A stretch of 64,000 bases of DNA from Vigna angularis (lineage: Eukaryota; Streptophyta; Magnoliopsida; Fabales; Fabaceae), in the NCBI RefSeq assembly GCF_016808095.1, contig NC_068977.1, forward strand, positions 25,383,364-25,447,363, read 5' to 3'. Numbering within the stretch: position 1 is the first letter of the stretch; each line of letters starts with the position of its first letter. The notes beneath the pieces were generated by a model that made no database searches, had not been told where the DNA came from, and worked only from the letters and a program-made list of their open reading frames with translations. Below, piece by piece: positions 21,331 to 34,609 of this stretch. The translations under genes were made by a program, and so were the position numbers.

Positions 21331-21445
21331 TAATACCTAACTCGTAGGGCTCAGGACTTCAGCGTTTGTTGCCTGGTATGTAAATCGCACACACCGTTGT
21401 GGAGTTCATTCAACATGTACTCAGCTTCTTCGAAAGATACACACT

Positions 21446-22330
21446 TCAAAAGAGGGGTGGAGAAGCCCCTCTTGTTCCTACAAAAACATATCGAACGATC
21501 TTCTTGCTTTCGGCAAAACTAAACTCTTTCCCACTGTCTTGCTTCTTCATAAGTAGCTTGATTTCCTCGCTCTCGTCTTTGCTTCTAGTTGATGAGGTGG
21601 ATAGACACTCTACAAAGGGTTTGTCAAGCACTTTTCTAATTATGGTAGACATAGAGCCCTTCTCCTTTGCACTCGCTAGCTTAGATAGTATGTCCAACCG
21701 AGTGTTCTCCTCGTGCGGGATATGCTTGATGTCTACCTTCTCAAAGCCATCTATCAGCGTTGCCGCTTTATGAAAATACTGGAGAAGATGATCGTTTTTA
21801 ATTTAGAATTCCTTACTTATTTGCCTAACCACGAGATGTCAACCTGTTTGACATTTTACCCATCGAGCACCTAAATCCTTTGCAAGGGATATTCCTGCCA
21901 CCAAGGCCTCATACTCAGCCTGATTATTGGACACTTTGAATTTGAACACCAGAGAGTGTTCAATCAGTCCTTCCAATACGATTCCAGCTCCTCCACCTCT
22001 TTTATCCGAAGACCCATCTACAAAATGCTTCCATGAATGGACCTGGAGTAGCTCTGCAACAAAGTTCGCAAGATGTTGCCCGCGCACTAAACCACGTGGC
22101 TCGTACTGAAGACCGAACTCTGACAACTCCACTGACCAACTAACCATCCTTCCTGTTAGATCAGGTTTCTTCATAATCTTGGCGACCGGATGGTCAATAC
22201 GAACGACCACCTAATGACTTTGGAAGTATGCCCTTAGTCAATGGGTGACTGTGAGCAACACCAAGGCTACCTTTTCGATCTGTTAATAACGCGTCTCCGG
22301 AAGTCCTACAAAACACGACTTATTAAATAA
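21446..22330 (-). pseudogene. Element D RNase H, archaeal-type RNase H and linker
   Basis: The frame at 22210-21839 begins VVRIDHPVAKIMKKPDLTGR, the typical end of the gypsy RNase H. It then enters the second RNase H with FVDGSSD (first catalytic D), GGGAGIVLEG and SNNQAEYEALVAG (catalytic E). A separate frame at 21697-21446 continues with LDILSKLASAKEKGS, the conserved linker before integrase. Frameshifts separate the pieces. Confidence 0.78.
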
Positions 22331-22741
22331 ATCCATTTTAGTTTCAAAGCCTCTTGGACGAGAGCCACGCTGATCGATCCTTCATACACGGTCAGGTAAA
22401 GTTGTACCTCTTTGCCCTAGGCTGGTCAGACCATGACAAGTGGACTGGGCAAGATAACCTTCACATCCGCAAATGCGGCTTCCAACTGCTTGTCCAATTT
22501 AACGGTAGTGTTCTACTTCATTACCTTCAAAATTGGTCATATCCTTTTGACCAACTTAGGGATGAATCAGATTGAGGAAGTCAAACGTCATATCCTTCAA
22601 GTTATGGGGGCTACTCATCTCCATGATAGTCGTGCATTTATTAAGGTTGACTTGAATGCCCTATACGGTGAGCAAGAAACTGAAGAATTTACCTACATCC
22701 GTGTTAAACGTGTACTTGATGGGGTTCAAACATTTGACTAA
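22331..22741 (-). pseudogene. Element D reverse transcriptase/RNase H remnant
   Basis: Degenerate frames show the end of RT and the connection to RNase H: a RGIQVNLNKC motif, then the short SPHNLKDM segment where relatives read SPxNVKEVQ. ISVALVQEA and ETRYQQIEKVALVLL can be read only after ignoring stops and frameshifts. Confidence 0.6.
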
Positions 22742-24557
22742 AAATCTTCTCTATATATTTGACGTACCACCATGAAAAAAAAATTTAAAATGAATTAGTT
22801 TGGAATTAATATTTAGTTTATTTTTTATTTGTTATAACATTTTTATAATTAAATTAAAATGAAAATTAATTAGAAGTTGAAATTTTATATTGAATTATTT
22901 GAAAGATATCAATATATAATAAAAATATAATTTAGATTAGAAATACATAGATATTAAGTTTTAATTAAACAATTTAACATGTAAAATTAGTAATTTTCTC
23001 AGTTTATCAAATTAGAAACTTTAGTTAACTTGTTAAAAACTTAAAATATGTTTATATGGTTAAGTTTGCTTGTATTATATATATATATATATATATATTA
23101 AAACATAAAAAAAAGTCAAAATAATAGTCCATTAAGTCATTCTTTTATTGGATAAATTTCGATCCATTGTGAGTATGACGAATAAATTGCGATGACAATA
23201 AAATATTATTTATTGAGGAGAAAATTTGACACCTCATTGGAATGATATTTAAAATTGCAGATGAATTTATGAAATTAAAATTTGAATATAAATTTAATTG
23301 TAAAATGAATTAAGAAATTTAATAGTTGATATTGATTATTTAACAAATGACAAAATAAATTCAAGGGGTTTTTTTATAAATTTTTCACTTATAATCTATC
23401 GTCACTTTCATGTAATTGAAACCACTTTACTCTATTTGAGGTAAAGTTTTACTAAAATAATTCACATTAAATTAATTAACATATGAACCCTTTTAATTAC
23501 ATAGAAGAGATCAAGACAGAAAGGAACAAATCCAAGAACCCATTACAAAATAAAAATGCACAAAAAATAATTTGTTTTAAAAGAAAATAAATGTGTAGAA
23601 AAACCTTCCTCAGTTCTGTCTGCTCTTTTCTTTGATTTCCTTTCTACATTGCTACCCTTTCAACCACATTTCTATTTTTCCACATGCTACTTCACAATCA
23701 TAATCCAGATTTTGAGAGATGAGCCAAAATGGGAGGCGATGAACAAAAACAAGAAGAGACTGAAAAAAAAATATACTAAAGATTTTTAATTGTTTTACTA
23801 TTCTTAGACATTAATTATTATCTTAGTAATATTCTTATTTATTAGCATCTCAATTCAAAATGTTGTAATTTACAATTATATCCTTACTCTTTTAATAGGA
23901 TTTTTTTATCTATTAAAACAATGAATCTAGGTATAATTGTTATTCTCTTAAGAAATATGATAATAAACAGTGAATGCCATGTTAAAATTCGATATTTTTT
24001 ATTCATTTATTTATTTTAGCTAAATAATATCTTGAAAATCAACAACGATCGTTATAATATATTAATATAAAAAGTATTTGCGTGTTACGTCTATACGAAT
24101 TTTGGCTTTAGATGTTTTTTTTTTTTCATCTTCAATACGTTATGATTTTCACTTGGTCTCTACTACAAAAATCACTTTTATTTTCTGAAATTTTATTTAA
24201 ATTATTTTTTATAGGTTTTTTTGCTAAGTTATTTCTAAAATATTTATGGATTTTTGATTAAAATATTTAAAAACTTTATTTTTGTTCATGAAATTCTTTA
24301 TCACATAAAACATGTTTGCTCTTATATGGATATTTCAAGTCAACAAAGTTAATCTAACAAGCAAGATGAACTGAAAATAAAAATTAGAAATATAAAATAA
24401 GGATTAAAAGAAAACTTTGAATATACTTTGAGACATAAACAAATTTAAATCTAAAATCTTTGAATTATTCCTTGTGTTTTTGTATTTTTTTTTACAATTT
24501 TAATTTGATTGATAAATTTGTTTACGTTAAAATAATTTTAAAATAAAAACACTAAAG
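22742..24557. other. AT-rich intergenic with a relic of RLP-gene 3' flank
   Basis: No gene. The segment 23160-23700 resembles 31440-31900 and, in part, 46680-46860 (shared strings include ATTAATTAACA-ATGAAC, ACAAAATAAAAATGCA and AAATAAATGTGTAGAAA). This points to a distal copy of the RLP downstream flank. A TA microsatellite lies at about 23078-23099. Confidence 0.55.
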
Positions 24558-24830
24558 TGATGGAAACCTAACTAGGGAAGCCATTTAAAGAAGTAGCAAC
24601 TCAAGCTAAGACCAAGAAAGGGAAGTTGAAAAAGAATTTTTAAAGGCTTTCTTGATTTTCTTTCTATAAGTCTTAGAAGGATTATCTTTTAATATGTTCA
24701 TATGTTGTTTTGTAGGGTCTAAATAAAGCTTGGAGACCATGGTTGAGCCATCCAAGAAGCTAAATAAGCCAAGGAAAGTAAAGGAGCTAAAAAAGGGAGA
24801 AAACGAAGTAAAATCCAGTGATAAAAAACA
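24558..24830 (+). mobile_element. Element E 5' LTR, truncated
   Basis: Matches 27986-28255 closely (TGATGGAAACCTAACTAGG onward) and then diverges after GGGAGAAAA. The promoter half of the LTR and the primer site are not found before gag, so a deletion or recombination removed them. Confidence 0.85.
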
Positions 24831-26014
24831 TATAGAACCTTGCAATCCAGATTAGAAGCCCAAAAACTCAAAAACTCAAAATCTCAATCTCAAAATCTGA
24901 AATTCGTTGGGGCATTTAATCAAACACTTTGGTAAAATATCAAAGAGTTTGGTCTGAATGAGTTTGTGATCTGCGATTTCGTTTTTTATTGCTTTCTTAA
25001 TCTGTTCTAGTTCCATTATTAGGTTCCTTTTGAGTGCTTGTTGTTATTCCATCCTTGTTTCCATTTGATTTCCTCATTCTTAGCTTCCAAGTTGTCAAAA
25101 AAATTCAGAAAACTAGTTTGAAATTCTGGTGTAGTTTGCTAATTCTGTTTGGTGTGTTTTGAGTTGAATCTTGAAGTGCTGTGTTAGCTATTGTGAGGCA
25201 TCCAGAAACAGAAACCTTCACCTACTGAGGTAGCATGTTAGGAAGTGGAAAGGGGGCTAAAGTGGAAACAGAAAGGTTGCTTTTGAGCAGCTGCAATCAT
25301 GCTGTTCCAACAGCTAAAATACACCAGAAAAGCTTACTTTGCAACCTGATTTGGAGTGGCAAACAACAACAGCCAAAGATTGAAGTTTCATTAGTTTTAG
25401 ACATTATTTTAAGCTTGTTTAAGTCACATATCACGAAATCTTTGCTGTTTAAAGTTGATTTTTGGTTTTTGGTTAAGTGACTTGGGAAAATGCTCTTGAA
25501 GCAATTCCAAGATCACATTTGAACCTTGTAATAGTGTAATTTCGTTTCCTTAGTGTAAAAGTGTGTCAAGGGGCTTCAAGTGTCACTTGCACTTTCACTT
25601 AGGACCGTCTAGCATTTACATTTTGCATCTTTATTGCTTTCTTTAAATTGCTTGTTTGATCTTTTTGTTTTAAGTCTCCGTGGTATATAGGATAACATAG
25701 CATCTAGCTAAACCTTCTTTTGGCTTTTAGGAGCATTTCATTAACATTTGAAAATATTTTGAAAGATTTCTACCTAGAAACTAAGGTAAAAGATAAATCT
25801 AAGGAAACTCTGGCTAGGAAGAACTTGGTTTTTAAGCTTGTCCAATTGTGACTCACCTCTTCTTCTTGGGAGCTACTTGGAAACAGTTTTTGCCTCTATA
25901 ATATCTTTAGAAATCTTTCACCAAAAACAAAAAAAGTTTGTGAAAATCTTTTCACTCATTACTTGTCAAATTTTTGAAAACCTTGTGAAAACCTTTTCTC
26001 CATACTTGACAAGG
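24831..26014 (+). other. Leader region of element E
   Basis: 1.2 kb without a recognisable gene, between the truncated LTR and gag. The frame 25235-25480 shows no known domain. Candidate 5' UTR of the element. Confidence 0.5.
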
Positions 26015-26815
26015 ATGAGTCAATCTAGTGTCCAAGGGAGTATGCAACCCAACAATGAGAGCTCACAACTAAGAGAGGAATTTGAGCAAAAGTTCCAACA
26101 AAGGGATAGAGAGATTAGTGAGCTCAAAGAAATGATTGGTCAACTTTGGTCAATCAAAACAAAGGTAAAAAGAAAGAAGGGACTTCACATAGAAGAATAG
26201 AATATCATGGAGATACATCCTCTCCACCTAGTGAGCATGAGCAATATAGTAGTCATCACAATGATGACCACTATCAAATACCTCCTAGGAGAAATCATAG
26301 AGAGAGAGAACATTACCCAAGGGAAACTAGAATAGATCTTCCTCCCTTCCATGGTAAAGATGATATTGAAGAATATTTGGAATGGGAGATGGAAGTTAAG
26401 CAGTTGTTTGAATGTCACCAAATAGATGATGAGAGGAGAGTAACAATGGCCTCTTTGAGCTTTCAAGGCTATGCCTTATATTGGTGGACTGCCTTGGTAA
26501 AAGACCTGAGATTGAGACACCTACCTTCCATTAGGTATTGGAATGAGTTGAGGTCTGCCTTAAGAAGAAGGCATGTACCAGCATATTATGATAGGGAGTT
26601 AATGGACAAACTCCATAAACTCTAACAGAAAAACATGAGTGTTGAGGAATATAGGCAAAAAATGGAATTACTCATCTTGAGAGTTGGTATAAGAGAAGAG
26701 CCAATCATAACAATTGCTAGGTTCCAAAGTGAACTCAACTATGACATAAGAGATAAGGTAGAACTTTTACCTTATAATGATCTAAATGAGTTATCCAACT
26801 TTGTGTCAGAGTAGA
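26015..26815 (+). pseudogene. Element E gag, broken
   Basis: Starts MSQSSVQGSMQ at 26015, with a coiled-coil-like QLREEFEQKFQQRDREISEL segment, then a frameshift near 26170. The next frame holds the retrotransposon gag core: RIDLPPFHGKDDIEEYLEWE, then ALYWWTAL and YWNELRSALRRRHVP. A stop follows HKL at 26625, after which NMSVEEYRQKMELLILRVGI continues in frame. A basic serine/lysine-rich tail follows at 26823-27005. No zinc knuckle is seen. Confidence 0.82.
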
Positions 26816-27005
26816 GCAACAATTGAAGAGGAAAACTTCCTCTAAAAGAGACTACTCTGATTCTTCCTACCCTAGGAAAGATTCCAAGAGGGAGGGTGAA
26901 CCCTCCAAATCAAAAGAAGAGGGACCTAGGGAAAAGGAAAAGAAAAAATATCCCTCTAAAGAATCTTCTAAAAATGATAGGGTAAAAGAGACCAAAGTGT
27001 TTTAG

Positions 27006-27595
27006 ATGTCTACTTATATCCTAGAACATCAAAATGAAGATGAAGATTCTTCTAATTATTCAAATACTTCCATATCTGAGGAAGAAGCCTTACCTTGTGA
27101 AGGAGAGTTGTTATTGGTAAGAAGACTTCTTGGGAGTCAACATATAGAACTAGAACAATCACAAAGGGAGAATCTATTCCGCACAAGATGCAAAGTTTTT
27201 GAAAATACTTGTTCATTGATTGTGGATAGTGGGTCCTCTTGTAATTGTTGTAGTTCTAGAATGGTGGAAAAGTTGGCCTTAACTACTACTCCTCATCCCA
27301 AGCCTTACAAGCTTCAATGGATAAAAGAGGATGAAAAATAGTAGTCAAAACACAAGTAAACATACCTATCTCCATTGGAAACTATGAAGAAACAATTTTA
27401 TGTGATGTTGTGCCAATGGATGTTGGGCATGTTCTACTAGGTAGGCCATGGAAATATGATCGTAACTCCACTCATGATGGCTACACCAATAAGATAACTT
27501 TTCTCCACAAAGGAAATAAAATAACTTTGATTCCTCTTACACCTCAACAAGTGAAAGAGGATGAAATAAAAATAAAAATGAAAATTGAAAAATAA
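27006..27595 (+). pseudogene. Element E aspartic protease
   Basis: SLIVDSGSSCNCCS carries the catalytic D-S-G. It is followed by the conserved HPKPYKLQWIKED and, after a stop at 27339, by IPISIGNYEETILCDVVPMD and GHVLLGRPWKYDRNSTHDG, which ends the retropepsin fold. The polyprotein ends in a lysine-rich run at 27595 with no RT. Confidence 0.82.
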
Positions 27596-27985
27596 AGAAA
27601 AGAAGAAGAAAGGTTGGATAAGCAACCTTCTAAAGGATAAAAGAGAAAGGAGAAGGAGGTATGCATGCTTTTAAATTCTTCCAACAAAGGTAAATACCTT
27701 GAATCTTCTTCTTAGAAAAATCACTTTGTTTCATCATATAATGAAGGGGAATGCTCAAAACAAAGTGAAAAAAAAAATTAAGGCCAAAGATGCTTATAAG
27801 AAAATCTTTTTCAAAGATAAACAGCCTTCATTTTCTATTATTTTCCTTGCATACATCCTTTTAATAATATTCATCTTTGTTTGTTGTAGATATACTTTTG
27901 ATCCAGGAGGGAAGAAATAGCTCCTAAGTTGTTCTTCTTTATACCTTCTGATTTGAGGACAAATCATTTTTCAAGAGGGAGGGTA

Positions 27986-28789
27986 TGATGGAAACCTAAC
28001 TAGGGAAGCCATTCAAAGAAGTAGCAACTCAAGCTAAGGCCAAGAAAGGGAAGTTGAAAAAGAACTTTTAAAGGCTTTCTTGATTTTCTTTCTATAAGTC
28101 TTAGAAGGATTATCTTTTAATATGTTCATATGTTGTTTTGTAGGGTCTAAATACAGCTTGGAGACCATGGTTGAGCCATCCAAGATGCTAAATAAGCCAA
28201 GGAAAGTAAAGGAGCTAAAAAAAGGGAGAAAAGGAAGTTGCTTACGGATTGGATAGTTTAGCTTCCGAAATGGAAACACAAAGCTTTTTGGCTTCCGGAT
28301 TGAAGCTCGCGCCCAACCCAAACCCTATGTGTCCCATCGTCTACGAGTGGGTTTCTTCCATGTGACTTGGCTGACTTGGAATGCGTCATGGATCTTGCTT
28401 GTTCGAATAGAGAGCACCTTCTACACGAGATAATTTGAATTTAGGAGGGAATTTGGGTCAGAAACATGGCTCATCTTCACCTATAAATAAGAGAGCCATG
28501 CCTATGTAAAACTTCACTTTTGAGCTTAGTGATATGCTGCTGAAATTGTTTTCCAGCTCTATTGCTCTTAAGTCACTCTTGATTTTCGACTTCTTCACCC
28601 TTCCTCTAGCTTCCTTCCTCCATAGGAAGGCCCTCTAAGCTATGAGGCCTCACCCACACACTTCTCTTCACCTTAAGCACTTCAAACACCTCATTATCTT
28701 CACTATTCCGATGCACCTACCTTCATTGTTGTACTACTTTGGTTTGGAGCTTCTGCTTGCGTGAGTCCATTTGGGAGTAGTTTCCATCA
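27986..28789 (+). mobile_element. Element E 3' LTR (804 bp)
   Basis: TGATGGAAAC at the start and GTTTCCATCA at the end form a perfect 10-bp terminal inverted repeat. The purine tract AAGAGGGAGGG (27973-27983) lies just upstream. TATA-type CTATAAATAAGAG at about 28480-28492 supports + orientation. Confidence 0.93.
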
Positions 28790-31700
28790 TAAGGATTCTT
28801 AGAAACAAATTTTCAAACTTCAACTACTAAAACCATTCTATATCTTCAAAGAAAGAGAAAAAAAATTCATAAAATATTTTGTTAAGAGGAATTGTTTTGC
28901 ATTTATCCAAATGTTTCCAAGCAATGACAAGATTCTTACAAAGATGTAAATGCATTAGAGATTTATTTATTTTTGTTAGGAAAATACGCCTATACAAATG
29001 ATTTTTGCACTCCTTTAGATCAATAAGATAAATTTCTTTAGTAATTTGCAAGGGCTGTTAATGAAATCATTGCGAAGAACTCTACGAAATCCACCAATCG
29101 AAACTTAAAACAAAGTAAGTTTCTCTTCTACCTCTTCTTCTAGAGTCAAATTGTAACTTTTTTCCTTGGGTGTTTTGAGTTGCATGTAGTCCAACTCCAT
29201 CCCAATTCAGTTCTTGCATGTAGATCATTTCAGTGTAGTCCTTAGATCATTAATTTGATCTTTTGTGGGTGTAGTTAGGTTTTCTTATGAGTGGAAGTTG
29301 TGGAAAAGTGTGGAAGAATTTAAGGTCTCATTTTGAGGTGAGAGAAGCTGATTTAACTATCTTATAATTTCTATAATTCTATTTCCTAAGTGTTGATTGA
29401 TTTTAGAATGCAAACTTATCTGAGAATTTGAAAATTCTCTGTTGTATAATTTGTGATTGTGGATTGAGATGATTGGAATTGGTGAACTCAATTGTTTGAA
29501 ATTGAGGGTTGTCGTAAATTGTGTATAAACATGATGATTAGTTTGTGTTGATATTTATTTGTGGATTGTTGAGAATTTGGTAATTGGGTTAAGCAATTGG
29601 CTGATAATCAAGTCTTAAAGTGGTTAAATTTAATTAGAATAAATTACAAAAAAAAAATAGATTGAGTCATAGCGCAAACCAATCATCACATTTTTTTTGA
29701 ACTAGTATGACAGTAAGCATCAAGTAGATACCCTTGGGTGCCACCTTTAATAGAGTCAAGTCAGAGAGCTCCAATGACTAGTGCGTTGGGCGTCACTAGG
29801 CATTGTTGGGCGCTATTTTAGAATTTAAATTTTAGAGAGCTCTAGGGCTTGGGAAGCTAAGTACAAAAGCTCACTGCTGGGCAGATGCTTTAAACCGCTA
29901 GTCACAAGTTTGAACTTTCTCCTAGGGGGCTTTTGCCATGATTTCGTTGTGCGGTGTTGCTTGGCTTTGGGTAGTATAAGCTGAGCAATTTTTGGTTTTT
30001 GAAATCTTTGAATGGAATTGAAATGTTTGATGATGAGAATTGTGATTTATAGAAATGTGACATGTTTAAGAGTATCAAAGGGATTCAATGTTTTGGAGAA
30101 ATGAAAGTTAATGGAATTGTATGTTTGTTTGAGGGATGTGGTTCTAAGGAAGAGGTACAAACATTTATAGTGTAGTGTTATGCATTAACTAGAGATAAGT
30201 GTTGGTGAGAGTTAAAGAAGGTTCTTATGGCAAGATTAGGGGTGAGACCACTAATCTGGAAATGTCATAAGTAACTTACCATGTCCAAAGGAAATTGATT
30301 TATGATTGGTTAAGCCAAGTAGAGCGAGGGCCTTTGCGTCAATCCACTTATAACAAGGCTTTTTTGTCTAAGTCAATGCATGGATCCAAAATAATTTAGT
30401 CTAAAGATCCAAAATAATTTAGTCTAAAGTTATCTATGTATGAATGTGACTTAATTAACTACAAAATATGTGCTTGATTATATTATTATTGAACTCATTT
30501 AATTTTATAATTTCTCAAAATTTTCTTTTACTTACCCGGGTGTTAATTGTCATGTTTCTTTTGCTATAATTGCTTCTATAGCGTGAACAAATGGGGTTAC
30601 AGGTGATGATTTGACTTGCCATTTGGTTAAAGGTCGTCTTTGAAACTCTTTTAAAGAAATATATGGAATGGTATAGTCATTAGTTCTTAAGTGTTTTTTA
30701 AAAAAACTTTTAGTAGCTTGGTTAAATCTAGATGAGTGTAAAGTGTAGTTGTACCTTGGTTAAATCTAACAATTAAGTTTTTTTTGCACAATTTGTATTT
30801 TTTAGATTATAATAACCTCACTATCATTCTAAAGTTATGATAGGATTTGGGAAAAAATATATATGAATAAATAATTACTATATTTGTTTAATAAGACCAT
30901 CTGAGAAACAGGAATGACAGTAGATCGGACTGGTCCGTCCGTTTTGAAAATGTGGATTGAAGAACGATAAATGTATTCTTGTTGATTTCATGGTATGTGG
31001 CTCATATAATGTGACTAAATTAATTTACTTTTTGTATAATTCATATTATATTTTTTCAACATGGAGTCAATTTTTTTCCTTAGATTCTTTTAATGAATTG
31101 TGAGATAATATAGAAAATGATTTTTCATTATATTACATTGAAATTTTTAAAATTATTAGTTTATCCCTTAATAATATAAATTTAGAAGTTATATTTTTCA
31201 ATGAGGATAAATATAGAAGTTAAACATGATCATTTACATAATATTTTTCGAATATTCCTTTATATATGTGTGATGTTTTCTGTTTTATATTTTTCAATTT
31301 AGACATATATTTATTTTTGTAATAGGATCGTATTGTGAGACAAAATCTGAAATGCTATTCCACCAACCTGTTATCTGGTAAGATAAATTAGGACTTTCAG
31401 TCTGCCACGGCTATGTAGAATCAATTGAGACAAGTTGGAACGAAATAGATAAATAATGTATAAAATATTATTTAAAAAGAGTAAATTTGACACCTAAATC
31501 AAATGCTACTTAAATTATAAAATGACTTTATGAAATTAAAAATTGTATTTAACTTTCTAATATTAAAATGAATTATCAAGAAAATTAATAATTAATAGAT
31601 TATTTGGCAAATGACAAAAGAAATTCATGAGTGCTTCTATAAATTCTTCAACTTAAAATCAAATTTCAATTTCATGTAATTCATACCATCTTACGCTGCT

Positions 31701-32530
31701 TAAGTTTAGGGTAAAATTTTACTAAAGTAATTCACGTAAAATTTTAGTAAAATTAATTAACACATGAACTCTCTTAATCACATGAAAGAAATGAAGGTAG
31801 AAGGGAAGAAAAACACATAATTTATTAGTTTTACATAATCAAAGAACATGACTAAAAAATCAATAACTAACTATTATTGCTTATCAATTTAAGAAAAAAT
31901 AAGGACTTTCTTTTACCTTCAAGTTTTACCGTGAAGATAAATTTAACTTTTGTAAATATACATATATAAAATAAAAAATAAATTAGATAAATAGTAATTA
32001 TTTCATATCAAATATATTTATTGTGGTGTCTATGTTTACTAAACCACCATTCATCCCCAAGTCATTTTTGAACGCATTTTTTCTTGTCTATCGTCTTTTT
32101 CCGTTTTTTTCTTCGTTTAAGAGTCTTACTTCATTTTGCTTTTATTTTATCTGCGTTTTTTAAGTTTGGTTTGAAATTTTATATTTATTTCATTTAAAAA
32201 CTTTATATTTATTTTTATTATATTTTATATTAATTGGATTTTGAAGTTTGATTTAGGAAATTCATCGGATATCGAAATCTAATTTTAAAATTCAGTTAAG
32301 ATTCTTTTTATTTCAAAATTTAATGTTTATTTCTTCTGGATTTCGAAGCCCAGTATTGATTTTTTTTATTATTTTTTTTCTTTCTTATATTTTTAATTTT
32401 TATTTTTTTTTAAATTGTTTTACTAGTTTTGTTTAAATAATTTCTTCGAACTTTCTCAACACCCAATTTTGTATGGATAAATAAAATACATCACAAAAAT
32501 AAATAGATAAAAATAAAAGTAAAAAAAAAA
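28790..32530. other. AT-rich intergenic; no gene seen
   Basis: No open frame of note. 31440-31900 is a diverged copy of 23160-23700 (RLP-type 3' flank). 30383-30405 is repeated immediately at 30406-30428 (23-bp unit). The stretch 29100-30640 has the composition of a decayed LTR, but I could not define ends. Confidence 0.5.
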
Positions 32531-32539
32531 TACTATTTG

Positions 32540-33300
32540 TTTTACTACCACCAAATTCCATTTTTAACCCTTAGTCCAATGATCCAAAATAATCTAACAG
32601 TTTTTTACTTTCTCACCATCCTATTTTTCTTCTCACACCCGACTTTCCATATCACCTTCCATGTCATCTACTCTTTTTACTCCAATTTTATATTAATTTT
32701 TCTTACTAACTTTTATTTATTCCATTTAACTTTTTAAATTATATTTTATCCATCACATTCTCCACCAATCTTTTTTATTATTTCCTTCATCCACTTTTTC
32801 CATCTACTTTTTCATCCCACTTTTATATTAATTTCTCACGCTAACTTTTTTTATTTCATTCACTTTTCTAAATCATATTTTATCCACCATCTTCTCCACC
32901 AACATTTTTTGTATTTTTTCCTTCATCTATGTTCTTACTCTACTTTTTCCACTCACATTTTATATTATTTTTCTTCACCAACTTTCTCCACCTAATTTCT
33001 CCATTAACATTTTTTATTATTTCCTTCATTCACTTTCTTCATCTAATTTCTTCACTCACTTTTTTATATTAATTCTTTCACTTATTTTTCACACTAACTT
33101 TTTCTATTAACTTTATTTATTATATTTTATTTCACCTAATTTCTCCATTCACTTTTTATATTATTTCTTTCACTTACTTTCCACACTAACCTTTACTATT
33201 TACTTTTTTTATTATATTTTATTTCATCTAATTTTTCCACCCACTTATTATATTATTTTTATTCATCTACTTTCTCTATCCATAACTATATAAATACACA
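32540..33300. repeat. Pyrimidine-rich degenerate tandem repeat
   Basis: A unit of roughly 100-130 bp recurs: ATTTCCTTCAT, CCACTTTTTCCA, TTTTATATTAATTTTTCT, ACTAACTTTTT. At least six recurrences of TATATTA-TTT with a following CTAACTTT are visible. The + strand is almost free of G over 700 bp. Confidence 0.65.
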
Positions 33301-33750
33301 TATACTCTTCACTCGATTTTTACACACATCATATCTTCACATACATTTATTTTCTCCCACTCCATCATTCTTCAACAACATATCCCTTTTCCTTCACACC
33401 ATTATTATCTTCTATTCTCACCTTACTTTCATCACTCTTACCATATTATCCTCATTCCTATTTTCCTTCTTCATACTCCACAATCATCAAACACTTCAAC
33501 ACATCTCTTCCCCTCCATATCACCATCTTCATATCTTAAAGCTTCTATTTTTCACCTACATCTCACTTGGACTATTTTTGTTTTCTCCATCCACGTTTTT
33601 ATTCCCCCACCATTATTTTTCTTAATATTGAATTATCTTGTTAAATTTTTTTTATACTTCTACATTTTCTTAATTGTTTTACTGTATTTTATTCTACATT
33701 TTCACTTATAGCCCATTTTATTCTTTTTAATAAAAAATCACAATAATTTC
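33301..33750. other. C/T-rich tail of the repeat block; no gene seen
   Basis: Continues the G-poor composition (many CATCTTC and CACC strings) without clear periodicity or coding potential. Confidence 0.5.
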
Positions 33751-33759
33751 AATTGTCAT

Positions 33760-33985
33760 ATCAAATATCAAATTTGTTTGATAATTGAATTTGTTTCACA
33801 ATAATAATTTTGATTGTCATGTCAAATCTCGGACTTGCTTGATAATTACATAATTTATAATTATTTTGAGTGTCATGTAAAGTCTCGGATTTGCTTGATA
33901 ATTAAATTTTTTTTATAATAATTAAAAATGTTGATTATCATGTCAAGTCTCGAATTTACTTGATAATTAAATAAAAAAATGAAAA
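33760..33985. repeat. Four copies of a ~65-bp tandem repeat
   Basis: The unit includes TGTCATGTCAAATCTCGGA, then TTTGCTTGATAATT and an AT-rich spacer. Copies start near 33757, 33815, 33870 and 33937. Confidence 0.75.
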
Positions 33986-34609
33986 GATAATTATCTTGCA
34001 AATAAGTGCAAAATATTTGTGTGATTGTCTTTTGTCATCTTAAATTTTCATAATCAAGTCAAAGATCATAAAAAATACAAAACTCTTCAAAAATCACAAA
34101 AATAATTTTATCTTTCACTTGTTTCGTATCTAGCTTATTGTTTATGTCATGACACTTTTTGTACGTAATTCAAAAATACTAAAAAAATCATAAAATCTCA
34201 ATTATATTGTATTGTGTTTTTTTTCGGAAAAAAAATCATTTCGAAAACCACATTAACTTTGCACATTTGATTAAAGGTATTGCCATTTGACAGACGTTGT
34301 AGGGTGCTAATACCTTCCCTAAGCGTAACTGACTCTCGGATCCGTAATCCAATTTTCATACCCTTAAAGAAAATAATGAGTGTAATGTGACAACATTCAA
34401 GCAACTATATAGTGCAAGATACATTACAGATGATCATTAAGAGGTTCAGGAACTGAATTACAGTGACAAATAATGATGTTAGAACGTGATAAATACATCT
34501 ATTAGAGTATATGTGTTGATGAGTTTGAGGTGGTAGTGACCTCTTTTAATGACATCTTAATGCAATAAAATTGTTGAATGCATGTAATATTATTTTCCTC
34601 ATGGATTAC

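Larger units (their letters stand above)
19000..22741 (-). mobile_element. Element D: decayed Tat-like gypsy element, no LTRs seen
   Basis: The minus strand carries reverse-transcriptase end, RNase H, archaeal-type RNase H, linker and integrase, all frameshifted. The + strand at the 3' side carries a Transposase_28-like frame. A second (archaeal-type) RNase H and an antisense ORF downstream of integrase are hallmarks of the Tat lineage. The limits given are those of recognisable coding sequence only. Confidence 0.75.
24558..28789 (+). mobile_element. Element E: gag-protease-only gypsy retrotransposon
   Basis: The right LTR (27986-28789) is complete; the left LTR keeps only its first ~270 bp. 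Flanks are TAAAG (24553-24557) and TAAGG (28790-28794), a TSD with one mismatch. The + strand carries gag and an aspartic protease; reverse transcriptase and integrase are missing between about 27600 and 27900, where the frame jumps to the polyprotein tail. It is chromovirus-like by the protease style (inference). Confidence 0.85.
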
